A DNA stretch of 9,172 nt from Acidobacteriaceae bacterium (GCA_030049955.1 JASIJX010000191.1:1-9172); one strand, 5' to 3'; shown: positions 1 through 7,961, counted from the first letter of the stretch. A program made the numbers and translations. The notes: a model not told the origin generated them from the sequence alone.

Positions 1-88
1 CCCCAATAACGCGGCCAACTTCGGCTCCGTCTACAACACCATCGGAAGCAATCGCATGATTACCATGAGCGCCCACTTCACTTTCTGA
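1..88 (+). CDS. C-terminal end of an Oar-like TonB-dependent receptor (partial)
   Basis: Only the last 28 codons are present, read in the frame starting at base 2 and ending at TGA 86-88. The tail contains NTIGSNRMITMSAHFTF, which matches the end of the complete Oar-like protein encoded at 917-4954 (NTIGSARTIEMAMHFTF) almost position by position. This is the final beta-strand of an outer-membrane barrel with the terminal phenylalanine recognised by the BAM machinery. The gene is therefore a paralogue of the next gene, lying directly upstream on the same strand, and it has its own terminator right after it. Substrate and total length cannot be judged from this fragment. The family assignment rests on the match to the downstream paralogue and is fairly secure despite the short length. 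Confidence 0.8.
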   Translation, partial: PNNAANFGSVYNTIGSNRMITMSAHFTF

Positions 89-118
89 CCGGCGCTAGGT
101 TATTTCCAATTCTCATCC

Positions 119-148
119 GGGGCCCTCGCCAGAGGGCCCCGTTTCTTT
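119..148 (+). terminator. Rho-independent terminator after the upstream receptor gene
   Basis: A perfect 9-bp GC-rich stem, GGGGCCCTC (119-127) and GAGGGCCCC (132-140), encloses the tetraloop GCCA and is followed by the T-rich tail GTTTCTTT. It lies 30 bases after the stop codon of the preceding gene. A nearly identical hairpin follows the paralogous gene at 4981. Confidence 0.9.
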
Positions 149-907
149 GCCACAACCCCCTGTTTTTCCAACAATATTCGCGACTACATTTCCACAAGTT
201 CGCTGTTTCGGCTTACCCGCCGCCCATTTCCCCTCTTGGCAATTAATCACCCCTGCCGTACACTGGCTACTTCTGGATAGCGTTGCAGGGCTTTCTAGCC
301 GGGCAGAGCTAGCAATTCAGGTTGTCTGAGCTGGAGCCGAAAGAAGTTCCAGTTGATGAACAGGGCCAGTTTTAGCTGGCCTAATGGTTTGCTCCAGATT
401 TTGCGTGAGGGCATGAACGCAGCAATTTCCATCGCTCGGTCGGCGATCAGTTTACCTATATGGCGGTTAACGCCGTCGTTCGGTTTTATGCGTGCCATTT
501 TGTCCGCCGCTTTTCACCAGATTCCCTCCTCTGTTCACCTTCCTTTCAAACAAGTTCGGTACGGTTGTCTGTTGGGACAAGCAACCATGTCTGGCGCCAT
601 GATGCTTGGGCCAGCGATGGCGCCTCTATCGCCTGTTCGTCGCTGTGCCTGGCTCTCGCGCGTGTTTCGGGATCGCTCGTTTGTCTCCTGTGCTTTCTTG
701 CGGCGGACATCGGAGCCTTTATCCACCTTGCACACTGTTTTTGGAGAGCCTCAATGACACTTCATTGCATTCGCCTGAGAACTCTGCGCCTGGCGCTTCT
801 TCTCGCATAGATGGGTTAAGCGGCCTCATCCGCGCAGTCCAGTATGCAGCGCGCCATTTCGGATTCCTGTTTTCTGGTTGAATGAACGGCAGATATCGAT
901 TTCTTGT
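149..907. other. Long intergenic region with no supportable gene
   Basis: This is about 760 bases between the first terminator and the Oar-like gene. Open frames exist on both strands (for example minus 295-498 and plus 353-757), but none has a convincing Shine-Dalgarno sequence, none gives a protein I recognise, and they overlap each other. I see no tRNA, no CRISPR, no clear insertion-sequence ends and no convincing sigma-70 promoter. It presumably contains the promoter and leader of the downstream gene. Dyad sequences at 329-381 are described separately. A decayed gene or mobile-element remnant is possible but not shown. Confidence 0.5.
329..381. repeat. Two adjacent inverted repeats built on the same CCAGTT / AGCTGG words
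   Basis: The first dyad is AGCTGGA (329-335) with TCCAGTT (348-354), forming 7 bp with one G-U pair over a 12-base loop. The second is GGCCAG (364-369) with CTGGCC (376-381) over a 6-base loop, a perfect 6-bp dyad. Neither is followed by a T-tract, so a terminator is unlikely. They could be operator half-sites or part of an RNA fold. This is seen in the sequence; the function is unknown. Confidence 0.3.
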
Positions 908-912
908 GAGGA
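908..912 (+). promoter_or_regulatory. Shine-Dalgarno sequence fixing the start of the Oar-like gene
   Basis: GAGGA lies 4 bases upstream of ATG 917. An in-frame ATG at 878 has no comparable site and would place a charged and polar stretch (MNERQISISCEDT) ahead of an otherwise typical signal peptide. This decides for 917 as the start. Confidence 0.7.
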
Positions 913-916
913 CACA

Positions 917-3900
917 ATGAGACGATTTTCCTGGAAAGGATTTGCCCTGGGCTGTCTCGCATCGCTCGCCATCGTGCTATGCGCGCTGCCAGCAATAACG
1001 CAACAGACCCTTGGTTCGATCAACGGCACAGTTGTTGATCCGGCCGGAGCCTCGATTCCCGGGGCTTCTGTTACCATCGCCAACGACGCCACAGGCTTCA
1101 CGCGGTCCACCACCTCCCAGAAAAATGGATTTTTCCAGATATTCAACCTGCCGATCGGAACCTATACCGTGACGGTGACGCAGCAGGGGTTTGAAAAATC
1201 GCAGGTGGCGGGCATCGCTGTGAGCGAATCCCATGCCACCACGGTAAACGTGTCGCTCAAGGTGGGCGAGACGACGGTGTCGGTGGAAGTCACCGCTAAC
1301 CCTATGTTGAACGCCACCGATACCACGAATGGCTACACATTGGATAAAGACCAGATTGCGGAGACTCCGCTGGCCACTGGCAGCTTCACTCAACTCGCCA
1401 TTCTGGCTCCCGGCGTCAGCTCTCAGTTCATTGCCGGCGTGGGAACGAATCAGGGTCTCGGCAACCAGAACATATGGGCCAACGGTCAACGCTCCACGTC
1501 CAACACCATGACCGTGAACGGCGTCAACGTGACGAACCTCTTCAACGGGCAGACCGCTAGCGAACAGGCCTCACAGCGGTATCAGGATGCAATCGGTGAA
1601 GGTGGTTCCACGGCTGGCCAGTACCAGGACAATATCTCCGTTTACGGCTCGAACGGCAACGGCCTGGCTTCGCCCCCGCCGGAGTTTCTGCAGGAGATCA
1701 GCATCCAGACCTCGATGTACGACGCGCAGCAAGGCCAGACCAGCGGCGCGCACATCGGCATGATCACCGCCAGCGGCACCAACAAACTTCATGGGCAGCT
1801 CTACGGATTACGCGCCACCAACTTCATGAACGCGGCTCCGTTCTTCTATAAGCAGGATGTCTTGCTGGGCACCATTCCGGTGCAGGATGAGAACCCGCAG
1901 TTGCACAAATGGGTTACGGGGGGCACGGTAGGCGGACCGATCCTGAGAAACAAGATATTCTTCTTTCTCGGTTACCAGCACCTTTACACTTCCGATCAGT
2001 ACGGCGCTCTGGCCCAGGTCCAGGTTCCCTACGGCCTTACTAACGACCGCAGCCTTACCGGCATCCAAAACGCTTGCAACAGCTATGTGGTGGCAAGTGC
2101 TGCTGGCGGTCATACGGTTACCTGCCCTGCACAAAACACCTGGAATGGCGCCGCCATTGCTCTGCTGCAAGCGCAATTACCTAATGGTCAATATCTCATC
2201 CCTTCGGCAGATGCCAATGGGGAGAGCCAGATCGAAAACGGGTTAAACGATGCGTCGCAGGTGGGTACATCGATTTTCAAAGGAGATCAGGCGACTGCAT
2301 CGCTGGACTTTAATATCTCCGGTGCCGACCACCTTTCGGCCAAATACTTTTACCAGCACATGCCCACCACCAGTCCCTACGCGGTCAGCGGCTATGCCGG
2401 ATTCCCGGTAACCTCAGACAATGGCGCGCAGGTGGCCTCGCTCACCAACACTGTGAACCTGGGCTCTCACATCAATTGGGTGCAAGTGCTGGGTTTCTCG
2501 CGGCAAAAGGTCTATACAAGCGACTCCGAGGCGCTCACAGCATCCAGCGTGGGTATTACCGTGCCCGTCGGCAATGACTTCCCGGGCTTCGAACTGGAGG
2601 ACTTCGCCGAGTACAGCTCTGAATCCAATACCTCGGATCTCGGTCCCTACACCTCCGGCGACTTCTTCGACGATGGATATTTTGAAAATCGTATCGCTCC
2701 CTCCTCTGATTTGATCTGGTCGCATGGCAGGCACACGATAACAGTAGGCGGCAGCTTCAGCTACGATCAATTGAACATTCGCAACCTCGCCTCTGGCTTC
2801 AGTAGATTGGTGGAGAAGTACTTCACCAGCTTCCTGACCGGCAGCGTTTATTCCGGCAGCCTTCTCACCGGTAACTCAAACCGTTATTACCGCTCTCACG
2901 ACATCGGCGGATATGCGATGGATAAGTGGCAGGTCTTGCCCAATCTCAGCATCTCCGCAGGTATCCGCTACGACTTCGATGGCCCGTTAAGCGAGAAGAA
3001 CGGCATGCTTTTCAACTTCGATCCGTCACTCTACTCGGCGACCGATAGTGCGGTCACCAACTCCGGCTTCGTCGTGGCTGGCAACAACAAGCAGTACGGC
3101 ACGCCCGGTGTCAGTGACTCAACGCTCAAAGGACGCCAATGGGGCATCGGTCCACGTTTGGGAGTAGCCTGGGCGCCTACGGTCAATCACGGCTCGATTG
3201 TCTGGCGCGCGGGTGCTGGCATGTACTACGATCGCGGCCAGTATTTCCAATATCTCTCTCCGCCGTACAGCGCCTCATCGGAGATCAGCGGCCCGTTCGG
3301 AGTGACTCAGGAGCCTCCCTTTGCTACTTTCACCACCTCGACCGGCAGCATGAACCAACCGTTTCCGACCGTTTCTTCGCCTGTCACACCGGCCACGATT
3401 GCGTCTACTATGCCGACAGTCAATTCCATCGAAGGCACGTGCAATGCCTACAACGTTTATCACCACGTAACGGGAACCTACGACGGCTATAACTGCAGCG
3501 ACGGCCAGGGCCTCAGCGGGCCGCTCGTGATCGGCAACTACAACGTCAATAACAAGTTGCCCTACACCGAAGATTGGATTCTCGATATGCAGTGGCAACC
3601 CACAAGCGATATGGCTTTTGATATAGGCTATGTCGGCAACCGCGGCCGCCACCAGGTGATTCCGCTGCCCTTCAACGAGCCGGTGCTGTGTACGCCTAGC
3701 AACTACCAGTCGATTGCGGCCTGCCATGGCCAGCAGTACTCGTATGGTCTGCAGGTCCTCAGCACCGTCAATGCACCGAGCGGATACTACGGCTCGGGCG
3801 ATACCAAGTCCACGCCCTACGCCATGGCCAATGAGCCTGTCGATAGCTTCAGCGGCGGCAACGTGGATTTGCGCGTGCCTTATGTCGGATACGACCCCAA

Positions 3901-4954
3901 CTCCGCTTCATTCAGCGCGGCCGGCGTTTCCGCCTACGATGCCCTGCAGGCGCATTTGCAGAAGCGCATGTCGCACGGAGTGCAGGCTGGGGTTTCCTAC
4001 ACATGGTCGCATACTCTCGACGAGCAAAGCGATGAGGGCTTGTTCTTTACCGGCGTTCCCGGCAACCTGCGCAGCTCTTACGCCAACGCCGATTTCGACC
4101 AGACCAATAACCTGACCTTTAACTTCGTCGCCAGGCTGCCCAATTTCATCAGCGACAGAAGCAGTTTGTTAAGCCGTGTGACGAACAACTGGTCCTTCCT
4201 GGGCATTGTAGCGATGGAGAGCGGACAGCCATACAGTGTTTACGACTATCACGGCACGGTCGGCGGACAGTATTTCGGCTCCAACGCCAACCTGATTAAT
4301 CCCATCCTGCCCCTGAAACCCGGAATCGGCCCAACCCAGGCGAAGACCGGCAAGTCGGGCGCCTTCACCTCTGCAAATCCCACCACCTATAACCCGGCGC
4401 TGAACCCCAGCGACTTCGAAGTTCCGTTGCTGAGCCCAGGCCAAAACGGCGTGCCTGCCTGCGATACCACCACCGACGGCGGAAACGCCGGCCCCGGCGG
4501 CGGTCCGCTCTGTGATGTCTATGAAACCACCTTCGTTCCGGGGCAGCGCAATATCTTCCGTCAGTCCTTCCAGAAGCGCGCTGACATCACCCTGCAAAAG
4601 GTGGTGCCCATTAAAGAGCGGTACAATATCAACTATCAATTCGAGGTCTTCAACGTAACCAACACGCCTAGCTTCGACGTTCCCACCAACAGCATCGACC
4701 TCGATCCGAGCTATGACGAACTCAACGCCGAGGAATACGGCCAGCAGGTTCAGCCAACCTATCCCAACGCTTCGAGCAAAGCCGGCGGCACTGTGACAAC
4801 GCCGACTGGACCCGCGACATGCCAGGGTGCTTCCACGGCCTGTGCCTATGAGCTTTACACCGCTCCTGGCACATCTTCCACCACTCTGGGCGTGGTGCGA
4901 AATACCATCGGCAGCGCCCGCACTATCGAGATGGCGATGCACTTCACCTTCTGA
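917..4954 (+). CDS. Oar-like TonB-dependent outer-membrane protein with carboxypeptidase-regulatory-like domain
   Basis: This encodes 1345 residues, a usual size for the Oar-like group. Residues 1-30 are a signal peptide (MRRFSWKGFALGCLASLAIV, then more hydrophobic residues to about TQQ). Residues 31-127 form a carboxypeptidase-regulatory-like beta-sandwich, starting GSINGTVVDPAGASIPGASV and including NGFFQIFNLPIGTYTVTV. A plug-like region follows, with NGVNVTNLF near 201 and PEFLQEISIQTSMYDAQQGQ near 255, then ITASGTNKLHG near 283. The rest is a beta-barrel ending in HFTF, with the terminal aromatic residue needed for membrane assembly. Family knowledge: such proteins sit in the outer membrane and are thought to import or bind large substrates using TonB energy; the substrate is unknown. 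All ten cysteines of the mature protein occur as five close pairs (387/403, 842/860, 925/936, 1182/1199, 1302/1309). It is the paralogue of the partial upstream gene and is probably transcribed alone, since terminators flank it. Confidence 0.9.
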   Translation: MRRFSWKGFALGCLASLAIVLCALPAITQQTLGSINGTVVDPAGASIPGASVTIANDATGFTRSTTSQKNGFFQIFNLPIGTYTVTVTQQGFEKSQVAGIAVSESHATTVNVSLKVGETTVSVEVTANPMLNATDTTNGYTLDKDQIAETPLATGSFTQLAILAPGVSSQFIAGVGTNQGLGNQNIWANGQRSTSNTMTVNGVNVTNLFNGQTASEQASQRYQDAIGEGGSTAGQYQDNISVYGSNGNGLASPPPEFLQEISIQTSMYDAQQGQTSGAHIGMITASGTNKLHGQLYGLRATNFMNAAPFFYKQDVLLGTIPVQDENPQLHKWVTGGTVGGPILRNKIFFFLGYQHLYTSDQYGALAQVQVPYGLTNDRSLTGIQNACNSYVVASAAGGHTVTCPAQNTWNGAAIALLQAQLPNGQYLIPSADANGESQIENGLNDASQVGTSIFKGDQATASLDFNISGADHLSAKYFYQHMPTTSPYAVSGYAGFPVTSDNGAQVASLTNTVNLGSHINWVQVLGFSRQKVYTSDSEALTASSVGITVPVGNDFPGFELEDFAEYSSESNTSDLGPYTSGDFFDDGYFENRIAPSSDLIWSHGRHTITVGGSFSYDQLNIRNLASGFSRLVEKYFTSFLTGSVYSGSLLTGNSNRYYRSHDIGGYAMDKWQVLPNLSISAGIRYDFDGPLSEKNGMLFNFDPSLYSATDSAVTNSGFVVAGNNKQYGTPGVSDSTLKGRQWGIGPRLGVAWAPTVNHGSIVWRAGAGMYYDRGQYFQYLSPPYSASSEISGPFGVTQEPPFATFTTSTGSMNQPFPTVSSPVTPATIASTMPTVNSIEGTCNAYNVYHHVTGTYDGYNCSDGQGLSGPLVIGNYNVNNKLPYTEDWILDMQWQPTSDMAFDIGYVGNRGRHQVIPLPFNEPVLCTPSNYQSIAACHGQQYSYGLQVLSTVNAPSGYYGSGDTKSTPYAMANEPVDSFSGGNVDLRVPYVGYDPNSASFSAAGVSAYDALQAHLQKRMSHGVQAGVSYTWSHTLDEQSDEGLFFTGVPGNLRSSYANADFDQTNNLTFNFVARLPNFISDRSSLLSRVTNNWSFLGIVAMESGQPYSVYDYHGTVGGQYFGSNANLINPILPLKPGIGPTQAKTGKSGAFTSANPTTYNPALNPSDFEVPLLSPGQNGVPACDTTTDGGNAGPGGGPLCDVYETTFVPGQRNIFRQSFQKRADITLQKVVPIKERYNINYQFEVFNVTNTPSFDVPTNSIDLDPSYDELNAEEYGQQVQPTYPNASSKAGGTVTTPTGPATCQGASTACAYELYTAPGTSSTTLGVVRNTIGSARTIEMAMHFTF

Positions 4955-4980
4955 TCGGTGATGTTCTTTCGGATACCTTT

Positions 4981-5012
4981 GGGGCCCTCGTCAGGGCCCC
5001 GATTTTCTTCTT
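4981..5012 (+). terminator. Rho-independent terminator after the Oar-like gene
   Basis: GGGGCCCT (4981-4988) pairs perfectly with AGGGCCCC (4993-5000) around the loop CGTC and is followed by the T-rich tail ATTTTCTTCTT. It starts 27 bases after the stop codon and is nearly the same sequence as the terminator at 119-148. It separates the Oar-like gene from the riboswitch-controlled gene. Confidence 0.9.
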
Positions 5013-5130
5013 CCTGCTGCAACGCTTTTCGCCTTCACACAATTCACCGAAGCAAGATGGAAAACGCTGACACAGTTTTTGCCCGCCATATTTCCACAGA
5101 CGAACCATCTTCGATTTGCTACGATCACTG

Positions 5131-5160
5131 TTGACCACATGGAGACCTCTTCGATGTGAT
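5131..5160 (+). promoter_or_regulatory. Possible sigma-70 promoter for the riboswitch transcript
   Basis: TTGACC (5131-5136) matches the -35 consensus at five of six positions. An 18-base spacer leads to TGTGAT (5155-5160), four of six matches to TATAAT. Transcription would begin near 5167, just ahead of the riboswitch, which is the expected place. The -10 box is weak, so this is a positional inference more than a firm call. Confidence 0.4.
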
Positions 5161-5178
5161 CGTTGCCGCGCCCTCCTC

Positions 5179-5420
5179 GGGTTCGGCCTATCGACAACTT
5201 GAATCGCCAGGATGCTCGGGAAGGCGGTGAAATTCCGCCACTGCCCCGCAACTGTGAGCGCACCCGCTTGATACAGCCCTAGATAAAGGCCATATCTGCG
5301 GGGAGTTCGGCTCACGCTCTTCGCGTTGAAGAGCGTTCAGGCCACTGGGAACGTCAGCAGTTTCCCGGGAAGGCGAGCTGAGCACGAATTACGCGCAAGT
5401 CAGGAGACCGGTCCGTGGCG
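5179..5420 (+). promoter_or_regulatory. Cobalamin (adenosylcobalamin-type) riboswitch
   Basis: The conserved boxes of the cobalamin riboswitch occur in the right order. GGGAA is followed by GGCGG (5223-5227) paired with CCGCC (5235-5239). Next comes CCCCGCAACTGTGAG (5244-5258), then GCCACTGGGAA (5341-5351) and CCCGGGAAGGC (5364-5374), and finally the B12 box AAGTCAGGAGACCGG (5397-5411). A closing helix ACTTG (5197-5201) with CAAGT (5396-5400) joins the ends. The variable arm between the boxes has a perfect 9-bp hairpin at 5314-5336. Family knowledge: binding of the B12 cofactor lowers expression of the downstream gene, typically a B12 transporter or synthesis gene. The outer boundaries are approximate; the identification is secure. 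Confidence 0.93.
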
Positions 5421-5435
5421 CACTAACCGCTTTCC

Positions 5436-5459
5436 GCGTTCCGAGGGGAACGCCAGGAG
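5436..5459 (+). promoter_or_regulatory. Putative riboswitch expression platform: hairpin abutting the Shine-Dalgarno site
   Basis: GCGTTCC (5436-5442) and GGAACGC (5447-5453) form a perfect 7-bp stem with loop GAGG, ending one base before the Shine-Dalgarno AGGAG (5455-5459), which sits 6 bases from ATG 5466. No T-tract follows, so control of translation initiation is more likely than termination. That this hairpin is the switching element is inference from position. Confidence 0.5.
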
Positions 5460-5465
5460 CTGACG

Positions 5466-7961
5466 ATGCCTGTTCGAGAAATTCTCCGTGGCCGCCACAA
5501 AAGGCTATTGGCCCATCGCGTCGCGGCGCACGTTCTGTGCGCTCTTTTTGTCCTTCTTCCCGCCGCAATTCACGCCGCATCCATCCACGGCACGGTCACT
5601 GACGCCTCTGGCGCGCGCGTCTCCGGCGCCAAAATCGTTCTGGTGAGTAAGCAGAGCGTGGCAGCCACGGCCATTTCTGGTGGCGACGGCAGCTTTGAGC
5701 TCACCACCGGCTCAAGCGGACGCTTTTTTCTCGTCGTTTCCGCACCTAACTTCCGCCAGCTCGAAACGCCCGACTTCTATGCAGGCCAGCTGGACGTTGT
5801 AGAGCGCAGCGTGGTGCTGGAGCCTGCCTGGGTGCGCGAGTCGATCGTCGTCACGGCCACCGGCACGCCCACGCCGCAGCCGCAGACAAGTTCTGCGACG
5901 ACGGTCCTGGGCCCGCTCGATCTGACCCAGCGCGCCGGCTTCGTCAACGCGCTGCGCCAGGTGCCCGGCGCGTTCGTCGTGCAGACAGGCCAGCGCGGCT
6001 CGCAGACGTCATTGTTCCTGCGCGGCGGCGACTCTGACGACACTATGTTTCTGCTTGACGGCGTAGATGCCGGCGATGTCGGTGGCCAATTCGACCTCGG
6101 CCCGCTATCCACCACTGGTATCGAAAGCACAGAAGTCTTTCGCGGTCCGGACACCAATCTATACGGCGGCGATGCCGCAAGCGGCGTCGTGAGCATGACC
6201 ACCGCCCACGGAACTACAAGTTTTCCTTCAATTCTGTTTGAAGGCGACGCAGGCAACTTCAATACTTCGCGCGAGCAACTGGAGCTTGCCGGCGCCCACG
6301 GCAAGTTCGACTATCTCGGCGCCTATAGCTGGTTCCAGACCCAGAACGCACTCCCGCGCGACGAGTACCACGTCTCGGCACCGGCCGCAAATCTAGGCTG
6401 GTCGCCCTCTGCGAACACGCAGCTGCGTGTCGTTGGTCACTACCTTGTAAGCGCAACTGGCGTGCCCAATGCCTGGGACTTCTACCACGTGGCCGACGAC
6501 GCCACCCAGAAGGACCAGAACATCTACGTAAGCGCCTCGCTCGACAATCAGACTACGGCCAGCTTCCACAACAGCTTCCACTACGGCCTCACGCGCAAGC
6601 GCGAGCAGTACACCCGCTGGACGCAGCAGGGCAGCGGAACCTTCGACTCCTACGGCGACAGCTATGGCTACCCGGTCACCATCACTGGCGCCAACGGCTA
6701 CTCCGCCAGTGGCCAGGCGCTGCTCGATTACGCCGGCACGTCCGCCGATCAACTCGTCAACAATCGCGATCAATACTCTTACCAGGGCAGCTTCGCTTTC
6801 ACACCGCATCTCACCGGTCTCATCGGCGGGCGATATGAGCGCGAGCGCGGCGCCGACCCCGGTGGCTATTATCCAGCGGCTGAGCGCAACAACTACGAGT
6901 ACCTGGCCTCGGTGCACGGCGATTTCAAAAGCCGCTTCTACTACACACTCGGCGGGGGAATTGAGCATTACTCTCTCTTCGGCGTGCAGACATCTCCGCG
7001 CGGCGGCGTCACTTATTACGCGCTGCGCCCGCGATCAGGCGTCTTCAGTGGCACGCGCGTGCTCTTCAGTTTTGGCGAAGGCGTGCGCGAGCCATCGCTA
7101 ACCGATCAGTTCTATTCGCTCTACAGCTTCCTTGAGCAGAACGGCGGCCAGAGCACCATCCAGCAGTTGCACATCAGCCAGCTGGCAACGCCACAGGACC
7201 GCACCTACGAGGGCGGCGTGGAGCAGGCTTTTCTGAGCCAACACATCATCTGGCGCACGAATTTCTTTCACAACGAATTCGGCCGCCAGATCGAGTATGT
7301 AGGCCTCGACCTCGTCCCCGAACTACTGCCCAACCTTACGGCCGCCGAGCAGAACCAGCTCGAAGCCTTCCTGCAGAACTCGGGCGCTTACGAACTGAGC
7401 CTCAACAGCGAGGCGTACCGTGCCATGGGTTTTGAAACCAGCGTGGAGGGCGGCATCGGCCGCAACATATTCCTCCGCGGCGGCTACACGTATCTCGACG
7501 CGGTGGTGCAGCGCTCGTTTACCAACGACGATCTCGCACTGCTCGGCCCGCTACCGACGTACAACGGCATTCCCATCGGCGCTGACTCACCGCTCGAAGG
7601 CGCGCGCCCGTTCCGCCGCCCGCCGCACACGGGTTTCTTCTCAGCCACCTTCGCCAGCCACAAGATCACCGGCGTCTTAACCTCGTCCTTCGCCAGTCGT
7701 TCGGACGACTCGACCTATCTCGACGACGAGGCCTATGGGTCGAACCCGAACGCGCTGCTGCTGCCCAACCGCAACCTTGATTTTGGTTTCGCCGATCTCG
7801 ATCTCGGTGGCAGCTACCAGCTCTTCAATTGGATGGCGATCTACGCGCAGGCAGACAATTTGCTCAGCAACCAGCACATTGCGCCAATCGGTTACCCAAG
7901 CCTGCCGTTCAACCTCCGCGCAGGCCTCCGCATCAACTGGGGCTTGCGCCGTGGCCAGTAA
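5466..7961 (+). CDS. btuB: BtuB-like TonB-dependent receptor, probably for cobalamin, with N-terminal carboxypeptidase-regulatory-like domain
   Basis: This encodes 831 residues, longer than the enterobacterial BtuB of roughly 600 because of an extra N-terminal domain. Residues 1-37 are a signal peptide (hydrophobic VLCALFVLLPAAIHA). Residues 39-120 form a carboxypeptidase-regulatory-like domain (SIHGTVTDASGARVSGAKIV). ESIVVTAT at 125-132 looks like a TonB box. The plug spans about 140-250, with SLFLRGGDSDDTMFLLDGVD near 182 and EVFRGPDTNLYGGDAASGVV near 223, both classic plug motifs. The remainder is the beta-barrel. Its mRNA leader carries a cobalamin riboswitch, so the likely substrate is vitamin B12 or a related corrinoid, to be imported across the outer membrane with TonB/ExbBD. 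The C-terminus is INWGLRRGQ, without the usual final aromatic residue. The start is supported by AGGAG 6 bases upstream. No btuFCD gene is next to it. Confidence 0.88.
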   Translation: MPVREILRGRHKRLLAHRVAAHVLCALFVLLPAAIHAASIHGTVTDASGARVSGAKIVLVSKQSVAATAISGGDGSFELTTGSSGRFFLVVSAPNFRQLETPDFYAGQLDVVERSVVLEPAWVRESIVVTATGTPTPQPQTSSATTVLGPLDLTQRAGFVNALRQVPGAFVVQTGQRGSQTSLFLRGGDSDDTMFLLDGVDAGDVGGQFDLGPLSTTGIESTEVFRGPDTNLYGGDAASGVVSMTTAHGTTSFPSILFEGDAGNFNTSREQLELAGAHGKFDYLGAYSWFQTQNALPRDEYHVSAPAANLGWSPSANTQLRVVGHYLVSATGVPNAWDFYHVADDATQKDQNIYVSASLDNQTTASFHNSFHYGLTRKREQYTRWTQQGSGTFDSYGDSYGYPVTITGANGYSASGQALLDYAGTSADQLVNNRDQYSYQGSFAFTPHLTGLIGGRYERERGADPGGYYPAAERNNYEYLASVHGDFKSRFYYTLGGGIEHYSLFGVQTSPRGGVTYYALRPRSGVFSGTRVLFSFGEGVREPSLTDQFYSLYSFLEQNGGQSTIQQLHISQLATPQDRTYEGGVEQAFLSQHIIWRTNFFHNEFGRQIEYVGLDLVPELLPNLTAAEQNQLEAFLQNSGAYELSLNSEAYRAMGFETSVEGGIGRNIFLRGGYTYLDAVVQRSFTNDDLALLGPLPTYNGIPIGADSPLEGARPFRRPPHTGFFSATFASHKITGVLTSSFASRSDDSTYLDDEAYGSNPNALLLPNRNLDFGFADLDLGGSYQLFNWMAIYAQADNLLSNQHIAPIGYPSLPFNLRAGLRINWGLRRGQ

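Noticed and set aside
295..498. 67-codon minus-strand open frame in the long intergenic region
   Set aside because: No convincing ribosome-binding site, no recognisable family, and it is overlapped by equally long frames on the other strand.
593..624. GGCGCCAT and ATGGCGCC inverted repeat
   Set aside because: GGCGCC is itself a palindrome, so two chance copies automatically form a dyad. The loop is long and nothing else supports a function.
353..810. Overlapping plus-strand open frames of 134 and 116 codons
   Set aside because: Neither has a clear ribosome-binding site or a protein-like composition, and they overlap in different frames. A remnant gene cannot be excluded.
878..916. Upstream in-frame ATG for the Oar-like gene
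   Set aside because: It has no good Shine-Dalgarno site and would put 13 polar or charged residues before a normal signal peptide. ATG 917 has GAGGA just upstream.
4169..4942. 257-codon minus-strand open frame inside the Oar-like gene
   Set aside because: It is antisense to a well-supported coding sequence and is explained by that gene's codon bias.
5314..5336. Perfect 9-bp hairpin as an independent terminator
   Set aside because: It lies in the variable arm of the riboswitch between conserved boxes and has no T-tract.
4944..5385. Minus-strand open frames across the terminator and riboswitch
   Set aside because: The region is accounted for by structured RNA on the plus strand, and the translations show no recognisable domain.
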